From contig CP073041.1 of NCBI GenBank assembly GCA_025370055.1, positions 4,620,272-4,684,271 of the forward strand: 64,000 bases of DNA. The letters run 5' to 3'. Shown here in pieces: positions 49,387 through 58,438 of the stretch. A program made the translations under genes and the position numbers. This stretch comes from Woronichinia naegeliana WA131 (lineage in GTDB: Bacteria; Cyanobacteriota; Cyanobacteriia; Cyanobacteriales; Microcystaceae). The stretch's first letter is position 1. Each line of letters opens with the position of its first letter. The notes below the pieces were generated by a model that was given only the letters and a program-made list of their open reading frames with translations, ran no database searches and had not been told where the DNA came from.

Positions 49387-50592
49387 ATGTCTGATTTCCC
49401 TTTAAATCTGCCAGAAGCCATTGATTTGGCGGTTATTGGTGCTGGGCCCCAAGCTCTAACGCTAGTCACTCACTTACTCCAAAAGAAAAAATCCCTCCAT
49501 CGAAAAATTTTGGTTTTTGATGCCAGTGGTGTCTGGATGAGTCGTTGGCATCATCAGTTTGCCGCTTTAGAAATTCCCCATTTGCGATCGCCCGCCGTAC
49601 ATCATCCCGATCCTGATGCCTATGCCTTGCGTCGTTTTGCTGAATTGCGTCCCCAGGAGTTATATCCTCCCTACTCGCTACCAGGAACGACTTTATTCAA
49701 GGAATTCTGTCAGGATGTGGTCAAACGTTGGCAACTTCAAGATCGCCTTGTCCCCTTGGCAGTGGAGGAGTTAGAGCCGATTGTTCATCATTCCCGCAAA
49801 CGCTTTCTGCTGGGTTTAAAAGATGGGCGATCGCTGTTGGCTCGGCGTGTTGTTTTGGCCGCTGGGAGTCATCAGCCTAATCTTCCTGAGTGGGTAAAAG
49901 AAATTCCTGCTAATTTTCCGAAAGACCGTCTTCTTCATGCTAATCAGATTGATTTACGGACTTTACACCTTAAAAACGAGCGAATATTGATTGTGGGCGG
50001 TGGTTTGACCAGTGGACATCTGGCATTAGGAGCTTTAGCGCGGGGAGCAAAAGTCGTATTAACCCATCGCCGTCAGTTCCGAGAAAAATTGTTTGATTCT
50101 GATCCAGGCTGGTTAGGCCCAAAATATCTTAAGGCGTTTTGGGATGAACCCCATTGGGGCGATCGCTGGGAAATGATCCAGGCAGCGCGGGATGGTGGCT
50201 CTCTGACGATGGCCGTGATGACTCAATTACGACGGGCCAATCATTGTCAACAATTAAGCTTTCAAGAATGTTGTCGGGTGGTACAGGCTCAATGGCAAGA
50301 ATTTTACTGGCAGGTGCAGTGTGATAATGGTACAACCCAAGAATTTGATCGCATTTGGTTAGCGACTGGCACTCGTTTAAATGCCGAGACAGAACCCCTA
50401 TTATCTACCATGAATAAAGTCTTTCCCCTTCCTCTGGTCAATGGCTTACCCGTTCTCGAAAAGGATTTACGGTGGGGAAAAAGTGATTTATTTTTAATGG
50501 GAGGATTAACCGCCTTAAGGGTGGGGCCAGCCGCTCGTAATTTGTCGGGGGGAAGAATGGCTAGTCGCTGTATTGTGCCTGCTTTAACCTGA
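49387..50592 (+). CDS. FAD-dependent oxidoreductase, divergent from znuA
   Basis: From the ATG at 49387 (401 residues), it has two dinucleotide motifs: DLAVIGAGPQALTLVTHL at the start and ILIVGGGLTSGHLALGAL in the middle, with LAAGSHQPNLPEW and WLATGTRLN. It resembles flavoproteins of the lysine/ornithine monooxygenase-like or YpdA-like type. The substrate cannot be told from the sequence. The shared Zur-type box 66 bases upstream suggests zinc-responsive expression. This could indicate a metallophore-related oxidation, but no other such genes are in the window. Confidence 0.85.
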   Translation: MSDFPLNLPEAIDLAVIGAGPQALTLVTHLLQKKKSLHRKILVFDASGVWMSRWHHQFAALEIPHLRSPAVHHPDPDAYALRRFAELRPQELYPPYSLPGTTLFKEFCQDVVKRWQLQDRLVPLAVEELEPIVHHSRKRFLLGLKDGRSLLARRVVLAAGSHQPNLPEWVKEIPANFPKDRLLHANQIDLRTLHLKNERILIVGGGLTSGHLALGALARGAKVVLTHRRQFREKLFDSDPGWLGPKYLKAFWDEPHWGDRWEMIQAARDGGSLTMAVMTQLRRANHCQQLSFQECCRVVQAQWQEFYWQVQCDNGTTQEFDRIWLATGTRLNAETEPLLSTMNKVFPLPLVNGLPVLEKDLRWGKSDLFLMGGLTALRVGPAARNLSGGRMASRCIVPALT

Positions 50593-50676
50593 ACTGGCGA
50601 TCACTTTAAAAACTGTCCAAGGGAACGAGATCAGCAGAGCGAATAAACTTTGTCTTGATCCTATCGATTTTCTTGG

Positions 50677-51387
50677 TCAATAGAAAACTGTCTTGAACTG
50701 AACCGTATCTGTGGCGGGATTGTACAAAACATAATTGCCCTGACCCTTTGTCCGTCCCACGTTACCCACTCCCACAATACGTCGGGGGGATTTTCCTTGC
50801 TCCTGGAGAGTTTGGGGGCCATCCAGGGTAGTGATTTGGGACTGTAATTGTTTCGGCTCCACCCAACATTCAAAAACTAACCCTGATCGTCCACAGAAGA
50901 GGTTATTGGCATCAGCCCGTATTAGGCGATCGCAAAGTTGAATGGCGGGGGTATCCAGGGTCAGTTCATCGGCATAGCTGACCGTACTACCGTGGATGAG
51001 TAGGCAATCCAACTCATGGAAACCAAAATGGAGCGTTCTCAACCATTGTACTAATTCCCAGTCGATACTTTCCCAGAGCAATTTAGCCCCATCAGTACCT
51101 ACCTTAGCGACCAATTCTGGTGCATCTAGGGAACCCCGCAAGCCATGCAGATTCAAACATTGTTCTTCCCACCAACCCAGACAAATTTGGGGGGTTAATT
51201 CGCCAACTTTGGGAGACTGGATGCGCTCAATGATGGCCCGATTATTGCCTTGCAGACCGAGAAAATCCCCCAGAATATACAAATCGCTAATAGTATCACT
51301 CTGCTGTTTAATGGAGGCTAACACCGCTTCATAGGCCGCCAAATTGCCTTCAATGCCACTACAAATAGCCCAATAACTATTAATCAT
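50677..51387 (-). CDS. Degenerate metallophosphoesterase-like protein
   Basis: This 236-residue protein is paralogous in outline to its upstream neighbour. The canonical motifs are altered: SDIHGN reads SGIEGN, GNHD reads GWWEE, and GHTH reads GRSG. LGDFLG and LIHGST are kept. Most metal ligands are therefore gone, so it is probably a pseudoenzyme that binds or regulates. It is last in the hemB-led run on the minus strand. Confidence 0.8.
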   Translation of the reverse strand: MINSYWAICSGIEGNLAAYEAVLASIKQQSDTISDLYILGDFLGLQGNNRAIIERIQSPKVGELTPQICLGWWEEQCLNLHGLRGSLDAPELVAKVGTDGAKLLWESIDWELVQWLRTLHFGFHELDCLLIHGSTVSYADELTLDTPAIQLCDRLIRADANNLFCGRSGLVFECWVEPKQLQSQITTLDGPQTLQEQGKSPRRIVGVGNVGRTKGQGNYVLYNPATDTVQFKTVFY

Positions 51388-51441
51388 TATTTTTTCTTTA
51401 AAATTCTCCGTAAAGCTTCTATTTTTAACTATAAGTATTTG

Positions 51442-52254
51442 CTAACGCTGACAGACGTGGCTAGGATCATCGGCCCGTTCCGCAAATTCCAATCCCTGGG
51501 CCAATCGCCAAGCAAAAATAGGTGGTAAACCTTTTTCGATAATGGCGGCGCAGGTGCGTTGATAGTCGTAGGGGACTTCCCGTAAGGTCACCTGGGTTGT
51601 CTCCGTATCGTATAAAACATAGGTGGCATTGGGGCGGCCGTGGCGAGGTTCCCCCACCGATCCTGCGTTGATAATCCGTTTCAGGGGCATGGTGAATTGT
51701 CGATCTGTTTTACCCTCTCCTCCTTGTGCCACCCGCACAGAAATCGTTCCTCCCTTCAAATCTCGCACATAGGGGACGTGGGTATGACCACAAAATAAAA
51801 CATCGGCTTCGGTGGATAAAACCCTTTCTAAGGCGGCAAAACCATCCATGCTGGGCAGTAGATATTCGTGCTGACTGTTGGGGCTACCGTGAACAAAACA
51901 AAGGTTGCTTTCCCGTATTGTTAGGGGCAAGGTGGACAGGTATTCCCTTACTTCAGGGTGAATAGCCGCATTAGTCCATTCGTGGGCCGCTCGACCTCGG
52001 TTTTCTGCCAGTATAGAAGGATAACTACATTCGCAGGCATTCAGACCCTCTACAATATCTTCGTCCCAACACCCTTGGCAGGTGGGAATATCGAGGGAGC
52101 GAATCATTTCTACCACAGCGTTGGGGTGGGGGCCATAGCCCACTAAATCCCCCAAGCAATAAATTTGATCTGCTTTGTGCTGATCAATGTCCGATAAAAC
52201 GGCATTAAGAGCTTCAAGATTACCATGAATGCAGGAAATAACAGCAAGTTTCAT
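51442..52254 (-). CDS. Metallophosphoesterase-fold protein with Cys replacements
   Basis: This 270-residue calcineurin-like phosphoesterase (MKLAVISCIHGNLEAL) keeps LGDLVGYGPHPN, FVHGSPNS and FCGHTHVPY. The first metal Asp of SDIHGN is Cys, and GNHD reads GCWD. A local Cys-rich stretch (CQGCWDED, NACECSY) could hold zinc. The start overlaps the previous gene by ATGA. Its place in a run behind a Zur-type box suggests a zinc-linked role. Enzymatic activity is uncertain. Confidence 0.85.
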   Translation of the reverse strand: MKLAVISCIHGNLEALNAVLSDIDQHKADQIYCLGDLVGYGPHPNAVVEMIRSLDIPTCQGCWDEDIVEGLNACECSYPSILAENRGRAAHEWTNAAIHPEVREYLSTLPLTIRESNLCFVHGSPNSQHEYLLPSMDGFAALERVLSTEADVLFCGHTHVPYVRDLKGGTISVRVAQGGEGKTDRQFTMPLKRIINAGSVGEPRHGRPNATYVLYDTETTQVTLREVPYDYQRTCAAIIEKGLPPIFAWRLAQGLEFAERADDPSHVCQR

Positions 52255-53027
52255 CCAGCGATCGCCTCCTCTAGGGGATTCAAATTTTTGTACTGTTGTT
52301 GGTAATGGGTCAGGATTTCATTGGATAGGCAACCTTCCATGAGGGTATCGGCAATCAATTTTTGATTGAGGTTCCAACCAGCCAGTTCAATGCCGCTGAA
52401 ACGCTGGGGACGGCCCTCTAACCAAGGCTCAAGGGGTAATTCGGTGTATTCAATCCCCGTCAGTCCCTGGACAAAATCAATGTAAAAAGCTCGACCGTCT
52501 GGCATTTCAAAAATTCCCTTTAACCGTTGCAATTCTCCGTAGGCTCCCCCAGTTAGTTCCGCGAGAATCATGTCTAGACTAGGGGGATCAAAGACAATTC
52601 CTGTCAACGGCGATCGCCACAAATTGGGCAAAGACTCGGCATTTTCTAGAAAAAGATCATTGCCAGGGATAATTTCGTCGGCCCAACTATGCCATTCCGA
52701 ATCCGTTAAGCAGGGGGGCAAGACTGCCAAATGACGACAGGGCCAAGGGTCAAACAGGGCTGAATTTAGATCAATCTGTACACCCAGTTCACAGTAAACC
52801 AACGCATTCAGAGGTAAATTTGTCAACCACGATTTCCCTGGGTCTCCAACAATGACCTGCACCGTGGGACAGGTGTAGTTAATGCGGGCCAAATCAACCG
52901 TGATCGGCCCCAGTCCTGGGGAAAAATAAAAAGTTGGATGGGTTGAATGCTTGAGTTGTTCAACAATCCAAGTGGTTTTACCGCCACCGGACGGCCCAGC
53001 AACAGCAATTAAGGAAGGCGATCGCAT
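52251..53027 (-). CDS. CobW/COG0523-like P-loop protein
   Basis: This 258-residue P-loop protein (AGPSGGGKTTW at residues 10-20) has a C-terminal part like the CobW_C domain (LQRLKGIFEMPDGRAFYIDFV). It lacks the CxCC motif of typical COG0523 metallochaperones. It overlaps the next gene by ATGA and follows folE by 76 bases. It is probably a divergent member of the G3E GTPase group working in metal handling. This is inference from fold and neighbours. Confidence 0.75.
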   Translation of the reverse strand: MRSPSLIAVAGPSGGGKTTWIVEQLKHSTHPTFYFSPGLGPITVDLARINYTCPTVQVIVGDPGKSWLTNLPLNALVYCELGVQIDLNSALFDPWPCRHLAVLPPCLTDSEWHSWADEIIPGNDLFLENAESLPNLWRSPLTGIVFDPPSLDMILAELTGGAYGELQRLKGIFEMPDGRAFYIDFVQGLTGIEYTELPLEPWLEGRPQRFSGIELAGWNLNQKLIADTLMEGCLSNEILTHYQQQYKNLNPLEEAIAG

Positions 53028-53103
53028 AGAGTACAGTGTTCAAGAAAAGACAAGGAGAAAAGGGAGGAAGCAAAACCTAAACGCTACTCCCTTGGGAAAA
53101 AAT

Positions 53104-53754
53104 CTAGTGAAAAGAAGGACTATGGCGAATTAAATTCATAAACTCATCGCGGGTTTTGGCATCATCAGCAAAAATGCCCTGCATCGAACTCGTCACCGTC
53201 CAGGAGCCAGGTTTTTGGACTCCCCTCATTACCATACACATATGGGTTGCCTCCACCACGACGGCCACTCCCTGGGGTTGGAGTAATCCCTGTAAAGCAT
53301 CAGCAATTTGGGCCGTTAAACGTTCCTGCACTTGGAGCCGCCGACCATACATTTCGCAAATACGAGCAATTTTGGATAGCCCAATCACCTTGCCATTGGG
53401 AATGTAAGCCACATGGGCCCGACCAATAATCGGTAAAATATGGTGTTCACAGGAACTAAAAAGGTCAATATCCCGAATGAGTACCATTTCATTAGCGTTT
53501 TCACTAAAAATGGCCCCATTCAACAGTTCATCCAAGGATTGTTGATAGCCAGAAGTCAAAAACTTTAGGGCTTTAACGACTCGTTTGGGAGTATCTCTGA
53601 GACCCTCGCGATCGGGATCTTCCCCCATCCCCAACAGTAATGTTCTAACAGCAGCTTGCATTTCTGCTTCGGAAACAGGCGGAGCAGCTTGGGTAGGAAG
53701 GGCGGCGATTGCTTGATTAGCGGTGAGTTTTTGGGAAGAAATTAAAGCAGTCAT
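53104..53754 (-). CDS. folE: GTP cyclohydrolase I (type IA)
   Basis: This 216-residue enzyme makes dihydroneopterin triphosphate from GTP, the first step to folate and pterins. The zinc ligands are present: SSCEHHILP and THMCMVMRG, with GRAHVAYIP and [14 protein letters not shown]. It is therefore the zinc-dependent FolE. In many bacteria the Zur-controlled form is the zinc-independent FolE2. Here the neighbours are COG0523 GTPases that may help it get zinc. Confidence 0.92.
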   Translation of the reverse strand: MTALISSQKLTANQAIAALPTQAAPPVSEAEMQAAVRTLLLGMGEDPDREGLRDTPKRVVKALKFLTSGYQQSLDELLNGAIFSENANEMVLIRDIDLFSSCEHHILPIIGRAHVAYIPNGKVIGLSKIARICEMYGRRLQVQERLTAQIADALQGLLQPQGVAVVVEATHMCMVMRGVQKPGSWTVTSSMQGIFADDAKTRDEFMNLIRHSPSFH

Positions 53755-53828
53755 TTGTTTAAAAAATAGGGTTAGAGTAACAAAAAGACGAGAAATTCAA
53801 GAAATTGGGTTAGCTTTGCCAAACCAGT

Positions 53829-54881
53829 TTAACTGGGATAGCAAAGAGCCAACTGTTGATAAATATCAGCCTGGCTGATGTTCCTCCCAATAAAAACGAT
53901 TTGATTCTTGGGAAAAGAGCCAGACCAGCCTTCAATTTCTAGAGTGCAACGTTTACCACTCAGTTGAAAAATATACTTTTGGGGACTCTCGGTAAACCAA
54001 AGTAACCCCTTGGCTCGAAAGACATTACCAGAAAGACTTTCTAGGAAATCTTGAAATGCTTTTAACACAAACGGACGATCGCTTTGATAGGAAATAGAGA
54101 CAAAACCATCATTGTCTAAATGGTAAGAATGATGATGGTGGTGTTCGTGATCATGGTGGTCATGGCTATGGTGATGATGATCGGGATCTTGGACATCCTG
54201 GCGGGTTTGCTCAATTTCTTCCTCGACTAACCTTTGGTAAGTGTCTGGTTTGTTGTAACCCACATCTAAGATCAAGGGCAGGGGAACTTCAGCATTTTGA
54301 CAACGCACAATGCGGGAATTTTCCTTGATCTCATTAATTTGAAATTCTAACTGATAAAGATTTTCAGGATTGACCAAATCCGCTTTATTGAGCAGAACAA
54401 TATCTCCGTAAATAATCTGCTTTAAGGCAGCTTCACTATCAAAGTGTTCCGAGGTAAACTCTGACGCATCAACCAATGTAATGACGGAATCTAAATGGGT
54501 AAAGTCCCTTAATTCTGTCCCCAAAAAGGTTAACATAATCGGCAATGGATCGGCAATGCCAGTGGTTTCAATGACTAGATAATCAATGCGTTCTGTTTTT
54601 TCTAGCACATTGTAAACTGCTTCCACCAAGCCATCATTAATGGTGCAACAAATACAGCCATTGCTGAGTTGAACCATGTCCTGATCAACAGATGACAATA
54701 ACTGGCTATCAATGTCAATGTCGCCAAATTCATTGACTAAAACTGCAATTTTAAGATTTTGACGGTTGTTCAAAATATGATTGAGCAGTGTCGTTTTACC
54801 ACTCCCTAAAAAACCCGTGATGATAGTGACTGGTAAACCTCTTTTGGGAATTACTAAATCTGATGGTGAGGGATTGCTCAT
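53829..54881 (-). CDS. COG0523 GTPase, zinc metallochaperone-type, His-rich
   Basis: This 350-residue G3E GTPase has Walker A GFLGSGKTTLLN, the metal motif GCICC, ETTGIADP, LLNKADLV and a CobW C-terminal domain. A His-rich stretch (DHHHHSHDHHDHEHHHHHS, near 235-255) is a metal reservoir or buffer. It lies between hemB and folE. Members of this group (Zng1/YeiR type) transfer zinc to client proteins under deficiency. The likely clients here are FolE or neighbouring proteins, by inference. Confidence 0.9.
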   Translation of the reverse strand: MSNPSPSDLVIPKRGLPVTIITGFLGSGKTTLLNHILNNRQNLKIAVLVNEFGDIDIDSQLLSSVDQDMVQLSNGCICCTINDGLVEAVYNVLEKTERIDYLVIETTGIADPLPIMLTFLGTELRDFTHLDSVITLVDASEFTSEHFDSEAALKQIIYGDIVLLNKADLVNPENLYQLEFQINEIKENSRIVRCQNAEVPLPLILDVGYNKPDTYQRLVEEEIEQTRQDVQDPDHHHHSHDHHDHEHHHHHSYHLDNDGFVSISYQSDRPFVLKAFQDFLESLSGNVFRAKGLLWFTESPQKYIFQLSGKRCTLEIEGWSGSFPKNQIVFIGRNISQADIYQQLALCYPS

Positions 54882-54916
54882 AGTCTAAATATCAATAAAT
54901 CAGCAAAAAAAATTAT

Positions 54917-55969
54917 CTAATGTTCAAGATGATTAGCTTGTAATTGCAGAGCCACATCCTTGGCAAAATAGGTCAAAATCAGATCCGCCCCCGCCCTTTT
55001 CATGCTGGTAAGGGTTTCTAGCACTACTTTTTTTTCGTCGATCCAGCCCCTGATCGCCGCCGCTTTGATCAGGGCGTATTCTCCACTGACGTTGTAGGCG
55101 ACCACTGGTAAATGAGTGTGTGTTTTGATCTGACAAATCACATCTAAGTAAGCCAAGGCGGGTTTAACCATCACCATATCCGCCCCTTCCCGAATGTCTA
55201 AATCCACTTCCTTGAGGGCTTCTCGGACATTGGCTACATCCATTTGATAGGTTTGTTTGTCGCCAAATTTGGGAGCAGATTCTAGGGCATTCCGAAAGGG
55301 GCCGTAGTAGGCGGAGGCATACTTGGCGGCATAGGCTAAAATCCCCACATTGATCCATCCCGCTTGATCCAAGGCCGAGCGAATGGCCCCAATGCGACCG
55401 TCCATCATATCGGAAGGGGCTATAAAATCGGCTCCTGTTTCGGCTTGCATCAGAGCTTGTTTGACCAATACTGCCACGGTTTCATCGTTGAGGATTTTGC
55501 CGTTTTCCACAATGCCGTCATGGCCTTCACTACTGTAGGGATCGAGGGCCACGTCTGTAATGATGAGGATCTCTGGACAAACCTCCTTAATAGCTTTGAT
55601 TGTCCTGGGTACTAATCCCTGGGGGTTATAACTTTCTGTGCCTGCATTGTCTTTTTTGGCATCGGCAATGAGGGGAAACAAGGCGATCGCCCCAATACCT
55701 AGTTCCCAAACGGTTTGGATTTCCGTCAATAATCGATCCAAGGAGTAACGGAAACAACCAGGCATAGAGGGGATTTCCTGTTCTAACTCTTCACCCTCCA
55801 TGACAAAGAGGGGATAAATCAAATCTTCTACTGCCAGGGTGTTTTCCCGCACCAAACGTCGCAGGGTTGCTGTCCGCCGCAATCGTCGGGGTCGCTGGAT
55901 TATCGGGGAAGCAGAATTCGACATGGGTTGACGGACTGGGACTCCAAGGGTTGGGGAACTAGGGGTCAT
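54917..55969 (-). CDS. hemB: Delta-aminolevulinic acid dehydratase (porphobilinogen synthase)
   Basis: This 350-residue enzyme condenses two 5-aminolevulinates to porphobilinogen. The active-site region is DVALDPYSSEGHDG, with Asp/Ala where zinc enzymes have the three Cys, so it is the zinc-independent (Mg-type) form usual in photosynthetic organisms. MVKPALAYLD carries the Schiff-base Lys. A Zur-type palindrome sits 19 bases before its ATG, and it heads the run hemB, COG0523, folE, CobW-like and two phosphoesterase-like genes. Confidence 0.93.
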   Translation of the reverse strand: MTPSSPTLGVPVRQPMSNSASPIIQRPRRLRRTATLRRLVRENTLAVEDLIYPLFVMEGEELEQEIPSMPGCFRYSLDRLLTEIQTVWELGIGAIALFPLIADAKKDNAGTESYNPQGLVPRTIKAIKEVCPEILIITDVALDPYSSEGHDGIVENGKILNDETVAVLVKQALMQAETGADFIAPSDMMDGRIGAIRSALDQAGWINVGILAYAAKYASAYYGPFRNALESAPKFGDKQTYQMDVANVREALKEVDLDIREGADMVMVKPALAYLDVICQIKTHTHLPVVAYNVSGEYALIKAAAIRGWIDEKKVVLETLTSMKRAGADLILTYFAKDVALQLQANHLEH

Positions 55970-55987
55970 GAATAAAAAGAGAAATGA

Positions 55988-56002
55988 GAATGATTATCAT
56001 TC
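55988..56002. promoter_or_regulatory. Zur-type operator of the hemB run
   Basis: GAATGATTATCATTC is identical to the znuA site and lies 19 bases upstream of the hemB ATG, where bound repressor would block transcription or translation start. Confidence 0.8.
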
Positions 56003-56154
56003 TTATCGTACCGCAGTTATTTCCGAAAGGGAAGTTGAAGGATAAACAAAAAACCGCAACCTTGCTTTTGAGCTGGGTTCACCCCTAAGAATAAGCAATG
56101 ATATTGATTTGTCAGAAGAATACCGATCTTTTTGCGCTTTTGTGGCTGATTTCG

Positions 56155-57225
56155 TTAAGGAGTGTGATTGAAACCTTGACCGCGTTTTGTCTGTGACCAA
56201 ATGAGAATTTCTCCATTTTCGCCCCCTGCGATCAGTTGCTCTCCCCTTGGATGCCAACTGAGACAGGAAAAGCCCTGGGATATGCCCTTTAATGATTGGA
56301 TTAATTGTTTACCCCGATGCCAGAGATGAACCCGACCATCCTGACCCGCAGAGGCTAATAGGGTTTTTTGGGGTTGAAACGCGATCGCGGTAACTTTTTC
56401 GCTATGTCCTGTAATCTGGCTTGACCAACCCACAAAATCGTCTTGCTCCCGTCGGCAAATAACAATCTCTTCGCCACTGCTTACAGCGAGAAGCGGATAA
56501 CCTTGGGAGGGGACTTGACACCAGGCTAATTGCTGTACTTTGCCCAGAAATCCCTGCATTAACCAGGGATTAGGATTGCCCCATTCATAGATCGTTAGGG
56601 TGCTATCTAAGTTACCACTGGCGAGATACTTGCCGTCAAAAGACCAGGTGATCGCGACACTGGCCGAAGGAATCTCTAAAACAGTGGGTTCTGCCTCCCA
56701 ATTTAATGTGTCCCATACTTGCATACCTTGATAACCCGCGATCGCCAAATAACGACCATCTCTACGCCAATCTAAGGCTAAGACAGAAGATGCTTCAAAA
56801 TTACGGCTAATCACTATTTTTTGTGACGTGGCATCCCAAACATGAATCCTTTTTCCCAGACTATAGGCCAACTGATTTTGGCTCGGATTCCAAACTAGGC
56901 GATCAATCCAAATCTTTGGATACTCCAAGGTTGTCATTAATTCGGGCAACCCGTTATTGATTTTCCAAATTTGTAGTTGCCCGTTTTGACCCGCTATGGC
57001 TAATAAGTTGCTATCCTGGGAAAAAGCTAAACAATCCACTGATTGTTCTGTTTTTCCTTGATGAATAATTTCTTCAAAGGTTGTCGCAGAAAATAAGCTG
57101 ACTTCTCCTGCTCCCGAAGCGGCAGCCCAAAGTTTGCCATCAGGGGAATGGGTGATCGCGGTTACATAGTCGGATAACTGCCCCTGCCACCGTAATTGAA
57201 AATCGATAGCGGTTTTGGTTTTCAT
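56155..57225 (-). CDS. WD40-repeat protein coupled to COG0523 GTPase
   Basis: From the ATG at 57225 (356 residues), it holds about seven WD40 blades. Each has DG-type turns ([53 protein letters not shown]). It has no signal peptide. The ATG overlaps the GTPase stop as ATGA, so the two are made together. It may be a scaffold for the metallochaperone. I know of no defined function. Confidence 0.88.
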   Translation of the reverse strand: MKTKTAIDFQLRWQGQLSDYVTAITHSPDGKLWAAASGAGEVSLFSATTFEEIIHQGKTEQSVDCLAFSQDSNLLAIAGQNGQLQIWKINNGLPELMTTLEYPKIWIDRLVWNPSQNQLAYSLGKRIHVWDATSQKIVISRNFEASSVLALDWRRDGRYLAIAGYQGMQVWDTLNWEAEPTVLEIPSASVAITWSFDGKYLASGNLDSTLTIYEWGNPNPWLMQGFLGKVQQLAWCQVPSQGYPLLAVSSGEEIVICRREQDDFVGWSSQITGHSEKVTAIAFQPQKTLLASAGQDGRVHLWHRGKQLIQSLKGISQGFSCLSWHPRGEQLIAGGENGEILIWSQTKRGQGFNHTP

Positions 57226-58193
57226 ACTAAACAATCCCGAAATCCTTCTTTTAATTGCGTTTCGTCTAAATTACGACCAATAAAAACCAGTTCATTTTTG
57301 CGGGTTTCTTGGGGATACCAAGGGCGATCGGCTTTACCATCAAACAGCATATGAACCCCTTGAAAAACAAAGCGGTTATTTTCTCCCTGAATACTGAGAA
57401 TTCCCTTCATCCGAAAAATATCTGGACCCTGATTGCGTAGGAGTTCACTAATCCAATTATTGAGCTTTTCACCGTTTAAATCACCCGACTCCACAATGGT
57501 GACAGAAATCACGGTTTCATCATGTTGGTGGGTATCTTCACCTAAAATTTCGGGGTCAATTTCGAGGGCATGATCCAGGCTAAAGGCTTCTATTCCCAGA
57601 ATTTGATCAATCTCAATGTTGGCATCGTAAGTCGGATAAATTTTAGCCATTACATTCATGGACTGAATCTTTTGTTTAAGATTTTCCAGGGCTTGAGTTG
57701 TCACCAGATCGGTTTTATTGAGCAAGATGACATCTGCAAAGGCGATTTGTTCTTGGACTTCCTCGGATTCCCAATGTTGATCAATATGTTTGGCATCAAC
57801 AACGGTAACGACCGAATCTAGAAAAGTCTGCGATCGCACATCTTCATCCATAAAAAAAGTTTGAATAACAGGAGCAGGATCGGCCAGTCCAGTGGTTTCG
57901 ATGACTAAATGATCAAATTTATCCCGTCGTTTCATCAGATTCCCAATGATGCGAATCAAATCACCCCTGACAGTACAACAGATACAGCCGTTGTTCATTT
58001 CAAAGATTTCTTCTTCAACATCAATCACTAACTGATTGTCAATGCCCACTTCTCCAAATTCGTTAATAATAACGGCAACTTTTTTGCCATGCTCATGGGT
58101 AAGGATTCGATTGAGTAGGGTTGTTTTACCTGCTCCTAAGTAGCCCGTCAGAACGGTCACAGGAATGGGGGCTTGGCGATCGCTTGAAATCAT
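57222..58193 (-). CDS. COG0523 GTPase, second copy
   Basis: From the ATG at 58193, with AGAGGA before it, 323 residues. An upstream TTG is not needed. It has Walker [13 protein letters not shown], metal motif [25 protein letters not shown] and a CobW C-terminal domain ([15 protein letters not shown]). It lacks the His-rich run of the copy at 53829. A Zur-type palindrome lies 16 bases upstream of the start. It is a probable zinc-deficiency metallochaperone. Confidence 0.9.
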   Translation of the reverse strand: MISSDRQAPIPVTVLTGYLGAGKTTLLNRILTHEHGKKVAVIINEFGEVGIDNQLVIDVEEEIFEMNNGCICCTVRGDLIRIIGNLMKRRDKFDHLVIETTGLADPAPVIQTFFMDEDVRSQTFLDSVVTVVDAKHIDQHWESEEVQEQIAFADVILLNKTDLVTTQALENLKQKIQSMNVMAKIYPTYDANIEIDQILGIEAFSLDHALEIDPEILGEDTHQHDETVISVTIVESGDLNGEKLNNWISELLRNQGPDIFRMKGILSIQGENNRFVFQGVHMLFDGKADRPWYPQETRKNELVFIGRNLDETQLKEGFRDCLV

Positions 58194-58208
58194 AGAGTCC
58201 TCTTTCAA

Positions 58209-58223
58209 GAATGATAATCATTC
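58209..58223. promoter_or_regulatory. Zur-type operator upstream of the COG0523-WD40 pair
   Basis: GAATGATAATCATTC is the same palindrome, read on the other strand, as the znuA and hemB sites. The zur-like gene starts 216 bases to the right, so it may also be affected. Confidence 0.8.
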
Positions 58224-58438
58224 TCAAATTACACCAACAAAGCTCCGCCGTCAAACACTCTGCTTTCACCCTAAAACTAATAGACTGACCAAAACGTCTA
58301 GCCCCTTGATTTTTGAGGTGACAAAAAAGATAATAATTCTTGTCCTGGCTTTACTGATTAACGGTATGTTTTGCCCTCCTAGCTCCCCAACTTTGGAGGG
58401 AACAATCAAAAGTCCCCCTCTCTTACGGTAGCTTCCCA

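Noticed and set aside
56003-56257. 84-codon frame upstream of hemB
   Set aside because: It overlaps the WD40 gene end and is rich in Arg/Ser with no recognisable domain.
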